Positions 46,251 to 59,132 are shown, numbered from the stretch's first letter. The stretch is 64,000 nucleotides of DNA from Hyparrhenia diplandra (GCA_015847255.1 JADLZK010006498.1:248001-312000), one strand, 5' to 3'. Numbers and translations are program-made. Notes: generated by a model not told the origin, from the letters alone.

Positions 46251-46761
46251 CATGGGATTATTATAGATTTTAGTATTAAATTTTGTGTTTTTACGATCCG
46301 TGTGTAAAATTTATATAATGTAAAATTTAAATGTTTCATCAATTGTAAGACAAAAATTTAAATGTTTAATAAATTTATATAATGTAAAATTTAAATGGTT
46401 AATAAATTTTAACCATTTAAATTTATTTGTAGAAAAATTTAAATGTTTGGTATCGTTCTTGTGATATCTTGTCGTTCATATTAAATTTTACAGTATTGTT
46501 AATTTGTTATCTTACCGTGCGATCCGTGTGTTTTTAGTGTAAAATATTATCTTAGACAAATTACGACAATGTCTATACAATAGACTTTATAAGCATGTGA
46601 TATCCTTGACAGTTAATTTCATAAAACTTGCGTATTTGGACTAAATATCACTTTAATATCATTGATTAATTTTTGACGATACCGTTATCTTATCATGCGA
46701 TCTGTGTATTTTATATATAAATGTAGTTATCCCCGAAGCAACGCATCGGGTACGATGCTAG
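46251..46761 (+). mobile_element. Helitron 3' end with terminal hairpin
   Basis: The block ends CTAG (46758-46761) followed by T. Ten bases before that end is a hairpin with stem CCCGA/TCGGG around AGCAACGCA (about 46732-46750). Both are expected of Helitron 3' ends. The body is AT-rich with repeated AAATTTAAATG phrases and no coding. The 5' TC terminus was not found, so the left limit is approximate. Confidence 0.5.
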
Positions 46762-47845
46762 TCTCTACATAAAGTAAACGTAGATACGCATTTTACGAAG
46801 CAAGAGGTACAGTTAAAAAAATTAGTGTGTTATTAGTAAAGATGATCTTCACACTTGGCAGCAGCCAAAAAATATTTGGGAACTCATATACAAAAATACT
46901 AATCGCAGTGACTGTTTTGTTCAATATAGCACAAAAAATTACAGAGTTTAAATGAAAAAATGTGGATTCGGAAACTAAATGCTCAATACATCATAAAATT
47001 TCACCTCCGCCAAAACAATGCATCATAAATAGTCAATCGATACTGTAGTTAATTGATTAAAATTACTACCAATATCAGAAGTACCTTGAGAGGTTATATT
47101 TCAGTTCCAGAAGAGTCATGTTGGCATGTTGCTACTGCACCTCGTGAGCCCAAAAGAGTCGTATGCCGCTGAAGCAAGTTCAGATTTGGAGCAGTAGAGG
47201 GACGGCCTGTACTTGTCAAGCACGTCCTTCAGTGGCAATATCTACACCAGACGATGGTACCATCAATATAATCAGCACGGTTATTGAGAACTCATCCACA
47301 GAATCAAACGCAACAAGAGGACCAAACGGAAGCACAAGCAAGCTTATAAAGCTGCTCACGGATGGAAACAGCTATTGCAAGCTGCACATCAAACAAAAAT
47401 ACTTTGTCAGCATAAACAAAGGTGTAGAAATAATGCACTTCTTTTACATAAAAAGAGCTGCAGTGCAAGAAATTTTCATATAACAGCAAATCCATGACTA
47501 AATCCATTAAATTTTTCCAGCCATGGAAAATCACAATCACGAAGATTATAAAGGACAATAACAATAGTAGCATTTTACATGACAGAAAAAAAGAATATTG
47601 AGAACAAACCTAGGTCATCATTAGTGAAGAACTAATTTTCGTTACCATCACCTCAGCCCAGTAGTGCTAAAAATTCGACATTGCCTGAGGTAGATAGCCC
47701 ATCTTTTTATACCGTTCAGAGAAAAAGATAGATCATGCCTCATTCTTATACCATGTATAATAAGAAGATATGTTGGCAGAGATGTGAGATAGGAAATAAC
47801 CGGTAAGTTACATGCCTAACAGTTTACGACAGTTTATTTCAGTTA
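46762..47845. other. Unassigned stretch before the gypsy LTR
   Basis: AT-rich DNA. A plus-strand frame of 106 codons at 47163-47483 has unremarkable composition but no domain, promoter or splice support. No gene is called. Confidence 0.35.
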
Positions 47846-49180
47846 TGTCGGGTACCAATATCAGGGGTACCCTAAATACACGACGAAACGCGGCGAAAAC
47901 AATAACAACATTCGACCTAACTCCGCCTCGACGAAGCTCGAAGACGGAGCCCGAGGTTCGCCACGCACGACTACGGTCGCGTCGTGCAAAGCCGTCCCGT
48001 TTTTGCGGCCAGGCGCGCCCACGGCCTCGGCACATACGACCTCGGGTTTTGCTCGAGCTCTTCCCGTCTCAGACGAGCTCTTTTCCGTCGCACGGACTCT
48101 TTCCGTCAGCGTCTGAGCTCTTTCCGCGAAGCTCTTTTCCGTCTCATACGAGCTCTTCGCGGGGAGCTCTTTCCGTCTCGGACGAGCTTCTCCGCACGAG
48201 CCCCTTCCGTCTCGTACGACCTAGAGCTCGGGGCTGGCGCAAAGCTTCGGCGAGCTCGTAAGTCTCGGGACCATCCATCCGACGCGCGCCCTTCCAGACG
48301 AGGAACGGGCAAAGTCAATCTATAATACCGGCCGGAGGCACTTTCGAGTGTCGTAGCTGTCGGGCGCCATCCGTAGCCCACGGCTTAGCGCCCACGGCCA
48401 CGTACGGCGGCGGACATCAATGCCCCGGACGGGCACGATGTATCGCCCGGATGCCTAATTTGCCTCCCGACAACCGCTACGGGACAACCACTACCGGACA
48501 ACGGCGACCCAACAGCGGCCGAGCTCCCCGCCGAGCTCTCCTCGGTCCACACGTTTCTTGCGACCACGGCACGCAGCGCATTTATGGTCGGGCGGCGCGG
48601 CGAGTTCATTGTTCCCTCCGTCACCAACCAACGAGCTCCGAAGCTCGGTGGACGGACGTCGACTGGCACATCGAAATATGGAGCCGCCCCTCACGAGACT
48701 CTATGACGATCGACGAGCGGACTACGGGTAGGGCGGCGGCGGCGCGCGCACGCCGGACAGCCCGACGTGCCCGGCAAACCAGGCGACTTTTACACTTTAC
48801 CCCCTCTATTTTATATTCTTCACACCTTTAGTCCTTCTCCTGGTGGCACCCATGTATCCTCCCCTTACGACTATAAAGGAGAGCCTTGGCCACCGGGGAG
48901 GGGATCGATCTTCTTCCGTCGCATTCTCATTCGAACATACACGACTCGCCACGAGACTTGGGGAGCCAGCCCCCTCTCTCGACCGCTTGTATTCGCCCCG
49001 ATCACGCAGCGTTTGAGCTCGGCCACATATTGACACCGACCGAGGCGGACTAGGGCCCGATTGCCCGAACCAGTATAAATCTTTCTTGTGTCCCTTGAGC
49101 TAGGCCATCGAAGTCCCACACGAGCCATTCGACCGATTTTCGCGTGTGCGTGGTATATCCGCCCATAGCCGACCACGACG
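47846..49180 (+). repeat. 5' LTR of a gypsy element
   Basis: Begins TGTCGGGTACC at 47846. A TATA box CTATAAAGG lies at 48871-48879. It ends just before a gypsy-type primer site TTGGCGCGCCCGG (49182). It contains several GAGCTCTTTCCGTCTCG-like internal repeats. Its end region resembles that of the LTR at 51455-52665, so the two elements are relatives. Confidence 0.75.
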
Positions 49181-49181
49181 G

Positions 49182-51230
49182 TTGGCGCGCCCGGTAGGGG
49201 AAGCGCGTGTGACGATAGTCACCGCTCCGATGGCTTCATCCACCACGTCGCCCGGCGGAGCGCCTGGCCTCGCCTCACGTTGACCGGGAGTCCCGTCGGG
49301 GCCCTTTCCCCGGGCCGGCATAAGGCGACGCCCGACTCGGGTCGGGCGCTCGGGACGGGATCCGATTCCCGCCGCACCGCGAACTACGCGACCTGTGCTC
49401 GTCCCTCACCCGTCGCGCCAAGACGACCCACGGGCAACGGGCCCAAGACGCACCCATGCCGCTTGGCCTCGCGACGACACGCGGGTCGCAGAGCCCCTCG
49501 CCTCCGACTTCGAGGCGCGGAGGCCATCACGCGCCAGCGCAGCCGGGGAGAGATCGCGACCTGAAGACCGGACGGGCCTCCCGACGCTCGGCCTCGCCCT
49601 CGCGCCCGACTCGCTCGGCCCGCGGATGAACGAGGGGCCAAGTCCCGCGCCCCGCACGGCCGGGAAGCGGCCTCCCTCGCCCAGGTCGACACACGACCTC
49701 GCCCACACGGGCTCCTCTTCGTCATACGCTGCCCCCACGCCACGACCTGCGGGCTGTTTTCCGTCCCGCACGCCCTAAGGGCGGTCGAGCGCCTCGCCTC
49801 AGCGACCTCGCCTGATTCCATCTCGCGCGGCTCTCCGACTCGCGCGCACGAACTTCGTGGCGGACCGCCTCGCCCGCGTGGCATGACGGGCGGCGCCCGC
49901 CGACGACCCCCCTCGCTGCGCACGACCTCTCACTCGTCACCAGCCGTAGCAAGGATCACGGGCAAAGGAGTGGCCAGCCGCGGCCTCTGCTCGTAGACTG
50001 TGCCCTCGCGTGGCGTGTGGGTGAGCCCCGTCTCGCACAACCTCGCCCCGTCCACTTACTGCGCTAGGGCCGGCGGCCGGCCGCGACCCGGGTCGGCAGA
50101 CCTCCCGCCCCACGCTTCACGACTGCGCCCACGCCACGAGCGAGTTGCAGAAACCGGCGGCCGGCTTCGCGCGGCCACCAAGTCGCGGAGGTCGGTCCCC
50201 ACCGATGTAACGACCAGGCGCCACGGCATGGCCTTAACTCGTGCGGTCGCCGCGCCTCTGGCGACCTCGCGGGCTATGGGCACGGGTCCGGGTGGACTCT
50301 ATCCCGTTCCGCACGACCAAACGGCCGAGGTCTGCCGCGCCTTGCCCCCAGCCGCCGCGATCGCATGCTCGTGAGTCTCGCCGAGCGCCGACACGATCTC
50401 CTCCGCCCGAGCCTCACCGCAGCCGTGACGAGCGGCCCGGCATGAGCTTCGGTTCCACGAGCTCCACCTCGCCCGTCGACAATTAGCTTCTCCCGACGAG
50501 CCTCGCCGAGCTCACGCCACCAGGCCCCCGCCACGAGCTTTCGCCGCCGAGCTCGCTTTGACCACGTCCATCGCCGGCTGGCCGTGCGAGCTCTTTCCAT
50601 CTCGCAGACGAGCTCTTGCCCTTCGCGTCTCGTATGAGATCCATCCGCCACGATCTCCACGAGCTCCTGCGCGAGCTCCGCCACGAGCTCCACGAGCCGT
50701 GCCGCCCGCCCGGCTCCGCGAGCTCCCGACGAAGCTTCGGCCCACGAGCTCGCGCGTAAGAGTTCCCCGAGCCTGGCCAAGCTTTGTCGGGCGAAGCTCT
50801 ACCATGAGTTCTCCCCGACGAGTCGAGCGCCGAGCATCACGACCGAGCCTCGCCGAACTCGCCCCAACGATCTCCGCTGCGAAGCTTCACCGAGCTTCGT
50901 CGCCTCATGCGCCCGTGCGCCAGGCTCGGCGGCAGGGCAGCGACGGTGGCGTCGGGCTCTCGGCGTCGGGCCGCGCGATGGTGGCGTCGGGGCTCGTCGT
51001 CGGGGCCGCGCGCGACGGCGGCTCTCCTCCCGGCGGCACGGGCCCTCGGGGCTCGGCGCGAACGACGGTGCTGCTCGAGCGGGCCGCCACGGCGGCTCCT
51101 CCCTCCTCGACCGCTTCCTTCCCCGTGGCGCAGTGGCGGATCGAAGGCGCGCTCCTCCCTCCTCGGTCGGCGGCGGATGGGGCCCGTGGTCGGTGGCGGC
51201 GGATCACGGGCCCGTTTGGGCCTGGATCTA
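49182..51230 (+). mobile_element. Decayed interior of the gypsy element (gag region)
   Basis: After the primer site an ATG at 49230 opens MASSTTSPGGAPGLASR, a plausible start of gag, which is broken within 20 codons. The rest is very GC-rich with GACCTCGCC and GAGCTC repeats and many open frames on every strand, none with a recognised domain. No 3' LTR is present, so the element is truncated, possibly by the CACTA-related DNA at its right. Confidence 0.55.
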
Positions 51231-51403
51231 GGGTTTCTCTTTTTATATATTTTTTATTTCATTAATGGTGGCGGGCATTTGAGGTGCTAAAAGTCCGCCA
51301 TGGAAAATGAGATGATTAACCGTGACCCTATGTTCGTGGCGGACACAAAACCGCCACGGAAAATCAAAAAGTCCGCCACGGAAAATCGGTTATGTAGTAG
51401 TGA
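51231..51403 (+). mobile_element. CACTA transposon 3' terminus
   Basis: The block ends GGTTATGTAGTAGTG, whose reverse complement begins CACTACTACATAACC. It is preceded by subterminal repeats of GTCCGCCACGGAAAATC (four near copies in both orientations). This matches CACTA-superfamily ends. No partner 5' end or transposase was found to the left. Confidence 0.65.
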
Positions 51404-51454
51404 AATATATCGCACATAGGATTTGAACCCCGGGTGGGAGCCCGCAACCAATGA
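51404..51454 (-). other. Short flank with a tRNA-like B box
   Basis: On the minus strand GGGGTTCAAATCC resembles a pol III B box. No A box or clover-leaf is present, so it is not a tRNA gene. It may be a scrap of a tRNA-derived element. Confidence 0.3.
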
Positions 51455-52665
51455 TGTCGTGGTCGATACCACGTCCACGCGCAGAATCGGTGGCTAATGT
51501 GTGCAACGATGGCCTAGCTCAAGAACAATGACACGATGATTTATCTTGGTTAGGGGCTATCGGGCACCCTAATCCAGGTGTGTGGCACTATCGAGCTCGA
51601 GTGCTCGTGATCGGCGCGAATACAAGCCGGGCGAGAGAGGGAGATGAGCTCCCAAGTCTCAATGTGATGAGGGGAATCGAGCGGTGAATCTGTGTGCTTT
51701 TTGTGTGCAAGAGAGCTTGCCCTCTCCTGGTGCCGAGCCCTCCCTTTTATAGTGGCAAGGGGAGCTCACAGGAGTCACCGAGCGAGGGACCTAAGAATAG
51801 AAAGAATACAAGTTTTGGGCGGTGAAGAGGAAGAGTTCCCCTGCAATGTCGGGCATGCCGGGCTGTCCGGCGTGTGTTGTGCTGACCGCCACCCTACTTC
51901 CTGCACGCTCGTCGGCCGTAGAGTAGAATAGGGCGGCTCCGTATCCCGATACGTAGTACGTGCGGGCGACGAGCTCGGAGCTCGTCGATCGGCGTAGAAG
52001 GGGACAATGAGCTCACCCCGCCGCCGTCGTACTTCTTGCGTCCTACCGCCCGTCAGGCACGCGTCGGTGCCTGCGGGCGAGATCATGGAGGCGCCGCCTC
52101 GCCTTAAATGCTCATACTTGGGATCGCAGGAGAACGTGTGGCCAGGAGAGCTCGATGTAGGGCTCGACTTCGTCCGTCGAGGTCATTCTTGTCGCGTAGT
52201 GGTTGTCTCTTGTGCTTGTCGTTATTTGGCGTGGTCCGACGGCTCCGTGCCTCGCGTGTTGCCACGGTCTCTCGCGGCACACGAAATCTGGTCGTGAGCT
52301 GCGGCGCCGGCCGTGCAGCTGCGATGCTTGGCTCCTAACCGTTGCGCCCCGGATTCTCCTGATCGTCCTCCGGATTTGGCGCTCGGGGCTCGTCGAAACG
52401 GAAAGGAGCTCGTCGTCGGCGAGCTCGTCATATCCCCGCTCCTCGGGAGCTCGTTGAGACGGAACTTTTCCGGGGGACGAGCTCGAGCTCGTCCTGGGCC
52501 CTTGCGTCCCGCAAGTTCTCGTTCGAGATGGGGATACTCGTTGCCGGGTCTCGGCTTTTCGTCGCGAGCATCGTCCCATGGCTAACGAGCACGTCCTCCT
52601 TCTAATACCCGGTTAGGGGCGGATTAGGATGATTGACTTAGTGCGGAATATCTGTGTCCCACGCA
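51455..52665 (-). repeat. 3' LTR of the Tat-like gypsy element
   Basis: On the minus strand it starts TGCGTGGGACACAG next to the polypurine tract and ends CGACCACGACA. A TATA box lies near 51748 (plus CTTTTATAGTGG). The flank at 51450-51454 is AATGA; its partner would lie beyond 64000. Confidence 0.7.
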
Positions 52666-53498
52666 GTAGCCCCGAGCGGCGCGGAGGAGCGGACCAGATG
52701 CTTGCGCCGCCTTGTGTCGCCGTTATCGGGTTAGGGACCAGATTTCCTCGCTTGGGACGCGAGCGCACCGCTGGGTGAATGTAACCGAGGCTGCGGGGGG
52801 CGTCTTGTCCTCGCGGAGGCTTATTTTGGCATGTGCTCGTGCCGTGGTGTGCCCTTCGGGTCCCTTTAGGAAGGGCGCGAGCTTGAACCCGACTTTACCG
52901 CGTAGGCCGAAGTCGGCGCTCTTGCGAGCTTTAAAGCGGATTTGCCCGAGTGAGGTCCGTGGGGCGTTGGTGCGGCGAGCCCGTCGGGCCGACTTGTGGG
53001 CCAACCTCATATTCGAGAGACCCGTCCCTCACGGTCACCGGGGTCTCGCGGGACCCCCGCCGACTTGTGCCTCCTCGAGGGAGGATGACCCGAGTCCTCG
53101 AGGACGCCGGAGCGCGGGCCGCCGGGTGCCTCTCCTCCGTTGCGCTCCTTGCTCGGGGCGTCTCCGGCGGCTGTCGAGCTCACGGGAGCCAGCCTTCGAA
53201 CCTGGAGCTCAATTTCGTCGTGAGCTCACCGTTATGTTGAGCTTGATATAACGGGCGACCAGCTCGGGGGATACGACCGTTGGCGATGAGCTCGCCGGAC
53301 TCTTCGCTGCAGTAAAAAAGAGCCGTTGAAAAAAGTTACCGTTAGGAAGTTACCGTTGGGGCGGCCGTTACTATCTGCGCGGCGTTTCGCCTTCTGTTTC
53401 GCCACGTGGCGCACGTGTGGAGGGCGCTGGCTGATTCAGGTGGAAGTGGTGGGCCATACAGGTCCGTTTTCCTCGACGGATCCGCTTCGAGCTCACCC
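52666..53498 (+). other. Spacer between polypurine tract and antisense gene
   Basis: GC-rich non-coding DNA with open frames on both strands but no recognised domain. The right half (53320-53450) contains repeated GTTACCGTT phrases and is probably upstream DNA of the antisense gene. Confidence 0.45.
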
Positions 53499-53666
53499 TA
53501 TAAATGGGAGGGAGATTCGGGGTTTTTCCCTTTCATTCCCTTTCCGCCCCAGCCTATTTCCGATCTTTTCTGCTCTAGATCTCGATCCGCCGCGCCACCG
53601 CTGCAAGAGAAAGAGAGAAAACTCCCCGTGGTTCCCCGAGCATCGCCGTCGGGTTAGGAGGAAGCC
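53499..53666 (+). promoter_or_regulatory. TATA box and leader of the antisense gene
   Basis: TATAAAT at 53499-53505 is followed by a leader of about 130 bases rich in TTCCC and CTCTAGATCTCGATCC before the ATG at 53667. The arrangement suggests its own pol II promoter directed against the retroelement's transcription. Confidence 0.55.
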
Positions 53667-56600
53667 ATGGGCTCGTGGTCGCCATCCGGTCGGCGAGGAC
53701 ATGCTGGCCGGAGCGCGTGGCCGCCGGTGGCCTCCCCGCCCGACCGAGGCGCAGGAGTGGATCGTGCCGCCGCCGACGCACGCCTCCCCCCGATCCTCCC
53801 GGGAGGCTACATCGTCTCCTTCGCCTCCTTCCACGGACGGGGGCTAGGTGTCCCCGGCGTCCGGCTTCTTCTCCATTTGCTGCGCCCTCCACCGGGCGCG
53901 AGCTCCAACACCTCAACCCCAACGGGATCCTCCACATCTTGGCCTTCACCGTCCTATGCGAGGGGTGGGTGGGGATCGCGCCCGACTGGGAGCTGTTCAA
54001 ACACTTCTTCCATGCGAAGGTCACGGACCGACTCAGACGGTTTGAAGGAGGCCGTCCCCATAGGCTGCATCATGCTGCAGCCCCGCCCTGGCGTGAAGGA
54101 GAAGTACCCTACCTTCGTCTCTCGCTCATTGAACACCGGGTGGAGAGACGAATGGTTTTACTTGAAGAACGACGAGGAGCATCCCTTCCCGTGATTCATC
54201 GGCGAGGGTCTTCCTCGACTCCGACAAGCCGTGGAGGAGACCCCCATCCCAACTTTCTTTGCACCCGAGGTCAAGGACGCCGTCCAGGAAGGTGGAGCTC
54301 CTCAAGCGTGCCAATCTCACGGAGAGCCTCTCCTCTACGCCCTTTGGGCCCTGGGGCACGGAGTTGTCCCCCTAAGGCGGAGAGTTCTCCACATCTGGGA
54401 GATGGTCGAGGAGAAGAGGCTCTTCGATGGCACGGTGACCGCCACGCCGCTTCCCGCCGACGAGGTGGAGTTCATCGTCCGTAGGGGGACCAGGAAGCCC
54501 TTCAAAATCCCGGCCGACCCCAACGACATACCGATGGCGTTGCCCGACGAGTCGACACGGAGGCTGGTGAGCTCTTTTCCTCGTTTGTCTGATGATTGGT
54601 CGATCTCGTCGAGTATGGAGAGTCAATTTCTTTTGATTTCGCGGATCGGATCGGTGTACCTCGAGCCCCATCTCCCCGCCGGCGAGGCCCGTTCCTTCTT
54701 AGTGTGTTCCACTGAGCGCGGCCGCGCACCGCCGTCGCCGACGCTGAATCGTCGGAGGAGAGCGAGTGCTGCGGGGAGGTCGACGACGCGCCGCCGGAGA
54801 CCCAAGAGCTCGCGGGTCCGGGTGTCGAGGAGCGCGCGACGTCATCGTCTGGGTGGCTCCGGCGACCTCGTCGGTTCAGATGTCTGCTCGCGATCGGTTC
54901 TCCTCCGAACCGGGTTCAAAGGAAGAGGGCTCCGCCAGAGCTCCGCGCGGAGGACAAGAAGGACAAAAAAGAGGCATAGCCATCGGGTAAGTGTCCGAAG
55001 CTCGCCATTCCTATTTGTCGCGTTCGTCGTCACCAAACTTTTTCTCTTTCCTTGATGCCGACCTCGGCAATCTCTCCGTTGTCCTACAGGCAGAAAGTTA
55101 AGCCCTTGGGACCTCCCAAGCCCCTCAAGCGACCCCGGATGACCGCGACGCGTCGAGTTCCGGCGGTCGACCCTCCCTCCGCCCGTCGTCGCAGGCCCTT
55201 CGGGTGGTCGCCTCGCAGCCCGCGGAGGGAGGGGACGGAGTCGAGCCAGGTCCGCGGGGAGCGCCGCGACATCATCGTCGAGCTCCGTTACGGTAACTCG
55301 GCGATGGCGTCGTTGATCCGCTTCGCTTCCGCGGCTCGAGGACTGGCGCCAAGGGCGCTCCCATTGCGGGCGCGGGTGGAGCTCGAGGTGATCAACCTCG
55401 GCTCCCCGAGCAGGTGGAGGAGCGCGAGGATGTCCCTCGGACCGGACGCCGGTCGGCTCACCGGGGAGAGATGGGGTCGATGCATCCGAAGCGGCGCGGA
55501 TCGCCCTAGTGAGGACGAGAGTGCGCCCGCCGCGGGCGTGAGGAGCGCCCGGAAGATACGGGCGTTCGCGATGCGATCGTGGGACGAATCTCCGGCGTGG
55601 AGACCGCGAGGCGGGGGGGGAGCTCGGAGAAACGAGCGCGCGCGTCGTGGTCATCGATGAGCCCGTCGGGGGGAGACTCGGCGCCAACGGAGGGTCCCGG
55701 TGCGCCGCTCGGGCCCAATCACCGTGGTGGACATCACGCAGCCTGTATCGCCATCGGGCACCGGGGGCGAGTCGCCGCTCGGCGTGGGTGACTCCGGAAC
55801 ATGCCCGACCGGATCCCGCGCCACACCTCGTCGGTCGGGGATGCTCCGAGACCTCGCCGGAAGCCGGCTGCGAGCCGGCCGCGTCCTCTCGTTGTGGTCG
55901 GCGGGGACGGCGTCGCCCGTTCTAGCCACCGCGAGAGGTGCTCCACTTCCCACGGAGGGGGCCGGCGTGCCTCCACCCATCATCGGGGTAAGGACTCCGC
56001 TTGCGTTCGCCCTTTGTCCGATTTTGAGCTCTTGACGTTGACTCGTTTTTCCATAGGATCGCGGGATGCGGTGGTCGCTCCAACCGGCGTGGTGGAGGCT
56101 GGAACCGAGATTGAGGGTCTCTTGGGGCGGGCGGGCGAGCTCGGTCCCACGCGAGCGGGGGGGCTCAGCCAAGTGTCCGCCCGCGCACCGCGAGCTCCGG
56201 GGCGTTGACGGCGTCGCGAGCACATTCACGAGGTCCGCGAGCATGCCGCCGCCGAGGTTCGGGAGGAGGTCGCCGGCGGTCCGAGACGGGCGCGGCGGCG
56301 GAAGCGTGAGGAGGAACTCGTTGCCCATAGCCGCCGCAGCGTGTGAGCTCATGCGAGAAGGAACTCGGCGACCTCCGCCGAGCTTTGGAGGACAAGGAGC
56401 TCGAACGTTCAGCCGCAGGAGCGCCGAGCTCACGATCTTTGGAGAGGAGCGACGCTAAGGGGAAGGCACTCCAAGACCGTGAAGCCCGAGCCGGAAGGTA
56501 AGCGCTACTTTCCGAACTCATTGTCTCCTCCCTTTTTTGAGCGCCTAGGCCGATAGGTGGGTGTTTTAGTTTACGACCACGAAGCCGCCGATGGGTCGAT

Positions 56601-59132
56601 TTTGTTTGGTGCTTCGGAGGCCGAGAGGATCCGGCTCGATGCCGAGAATCTTTCTCTGTGGGAGGAGCGAGAAGAACTTTATCAGGCGCTGGCATGTAAG
56701 GCGCTTCTCTTCTTTCTGCTTTGGATCTCATGATTTTGATTTGTTTACTCCTTTGCAGCCGAGAAGAAGAAATCGGCGGGGTTGGCTCAGGAGCTTGAGG
56801 GGAAGGACTAGTCCCTGGCCGCCGCGGAGTCCTCGCTGACGCATACCCAGCTCGCGCTGGAGCAGAAGGAGAAGGACCTTCAACAATGGACGCGTGACCT
56901 CGCGCCCCGTCGGGGGAGCGGTCTCCAGAAGACGGCCGAGGAGCTCCCGGTCCGGGGAAGCCGAGGCCTCGGGTCTCTTGGAGCGGGCAACGGCGAAGGC
57001 GGAGGCCACGGCGCGAGAAGGCGAGAGCGTGAGCACACCAACCTCGTGCTCGACGTTGAGGGCGTCTGCGGGGCCCTTAGAGTCGAGGAGGTGGAAGGGC
57101 CGACGCACGAGTGCCGCGCGCCCGGCCGTGGTGAGGGACAACGCCCGTCGTGCCGTCCATAAGGCGCTGGCCGTGGTCCTTGCCCACTGTTGGTATTTCT
57201 AACGTCACTAACTAGAAACAGATATAAACCTATCACTAGCAATGGCGTCAAAAACATATATCAGATGTTGCTTCGGATAAAACTAAAAGAAAATAATTTA
57301 TTGCAGTTCATAGCATATACGAAAAGGTTGTCATCCCTATAGTTAAACTACTAGTATGCAAAGAATAAAATATTCGTACTATGCCTTGATAAACTTCTCA
57401 ATAAATAAACGGGTATCCGCAGTTTACGATATGAATATACCATTGTAGCATTTTAACCAGAGTAAGAACCAGGTGTTGAATTTATATTCTACCACAGGGG
57501 AAAGAAGTCTACTATCATGGAATAACTAGCATGTGATTCTCAATCATCTCAATCATCTCTCGTATGCAAAGCTTAAGTATTAAATATACTAATTACATAA
57601 CAGGGATCAAAGTTCACAATGATAATAAAAAGTTACGATAAATAGATTCAACCAAGTCATATCCGGGTGTGCAAATAGAAAGTGTCAAACAAAGGACGAT
57701 AGCAATTCATAGGCTAGCTAGCATTAGAAACTCCAATATGTAACTCTAAACTATAAGTTAGATCTACTTGATTAGTGCAATACATCTAACAATCATCGAA
57801 GAAGAACTAATTAAATCCACACATGAGGACGAATCCGTGAAGACTAAGGCCGAAACTTAGAACAACTCGAATAATATCATCCGCTAGGCCTACATACGGG
57901 GGATGGATTGCAAAGGACTCAATGATCTTTGTCACCACCACGATCTACCACACGACCCTAAGCATATAGGAGCAAACGCAGCAAATAAGATCTAATCACC
58001 ATGATTACATCCTCTCTACCACTCACCCATGATATCAATAGATGAGCGCTATACGAATCCATGCATAAACATAACAAGAATTCAACTATGCTAAACGTGT
58101 AATCAAAGTAAACACTAGAACAAATAATCTCGAATATAAACATGATCAAGATATTCATATTAAGAACGTGTCCGGAACTTGAAGACTACTTACAATGAAG
58201 AACTTACAAGAACGAGGCCCTGATCTTGAGCCGGCCTCCGACGGTCGAGCGGATTTCTCCCTTCCTACTAGATCTAATCTTGATTGCTACTCTTCCTAAA
58301 GCGGTGTTTCTAGAGCGTGGGATTGATGACTTGGATCTTGAAGTGTTTGTTGATGACTTGAGAACTTGATGATCCGAAAGGGGGTCTAGGGGTCTCCTTA
58401 TATAGTCGGGAGGAGGTGCCGGGTGTTGGATTAGATCACAACTCGTACTCCACCGTCGCCCCTCGGATCAAACCGACATTAAACGAAAGGAATTAGATTG
58501 CGTCTTAGAGGCGGTTGGAGAAGCTTCCGGAAGCGGGGGACGTGGCGGAGGGGAGGCCGACCGGCCTGTTATTTGGGCCGTCGGCCCGCAGTGGGGCCCA
58601 CTCTAGGTCCGCGGGCGCGGCCGTGGCTTCTCGAACCTTCCGGACTCCTATTTCTTGGGTGTTAAGTCTTGATCACGTCGGGATTAATCCCGGAGCCTTC
58701 TAGAGTCTTTCTCGGAGTTGGATTGCATTACGCCGCGTAGTCGTACGGCTCGCGATTCTGTTGTTTCCCCTGTTTAGTCCCCGCAATTCACAACTTTACC
58801 AAAACGGGTGGAAATATGTTAGTGACACCCTATTCTAGGTTGTTATTATGATTTATACCCCTTTCTCATGTTTATTTGATTAATAAATTTATATGATAAC
58901 AAGTGTCAACACCCACTATCCTCCCGAGATGCGGACCTCGACCAAGATAGTGGGCAAGGGCCGCCCGAGCCCGGCCGAGGGTGTCGAGCCGATGACGCCG
59001 CCGCCACCGCGAGGCCCGTTCGAGAAGCCGCCACGAAGCTCTTTAGGCTTGCCATCGAGGAGCTCGAGGTGTTCGAGCCTACCGCCGCGACGAGGGAGAG
59101 GCGAAACGGACTCGTCCGATGGTGAAGAGTAG
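53667..59132 (+). pseudogene. Antisense ORF of the gypsy element (putative gypsy-type transposon protein, PF04195-like)
   Basis: Large protein of the family often annotated as putative gypsy-type transposon/transposase protein in grasses; its function is unknown. N-terminal pieces in shifting frames: AQEWIVPPPTH, GGYIVSF, RGLGVP, LQHLNPNGILHILAF, CEGWVGIAPDWELFKHFFHAK, YPTFVSRSL and EWFYLKNDEEHPFP. A coiled-coil-like tail follows (EKKKSAGLAQELEGKD, LALEQKEKDLQQ). After an inserted solo LTR, the C-terminus ends in acidic SSDGEE. Candidate introns with GT-AG borders: 54567-54702, 54987-55089, 55988-56056, 56498-56569 and 56696-56758. Frame shifts and an in-frame TAG near 56809 mean it is probably dead. 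Orientation is opposite to gag-pol. Confidence 0.7.
57188..58911 (-). mobile_element. Solo LTR inside the antisense ORF
   Basis: A perfect 5-bp duplication CCCAC lies at 57183-57187 and 58912-58916. The block begins TGTTGGTATTTC and ends GTGTCAACA. A minus-strand TATA box near 58402 (plus CTTATATAGTCGG) gives leftward orientation. It is kin to the LTRs at 18619, 38042 and 42364. Confidence 0.85.

Noticed and set aside
47163..47483. Plus-strand 106-codon frame as a gene
   Set aside because: No domain or gene structure could be supported around it.
51404..51454. tRNA gene on the minus strand
   Set aside because: Only a B-box-like sequence is present; no A box and no foldable clover-leaf.
54842..55687. 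Minus-strand 281-codon open frame
   Set aside because: It is opposite the antisense gene's exons, which carry introns and family motifs on the plus strand. High GC keeps several frames open.
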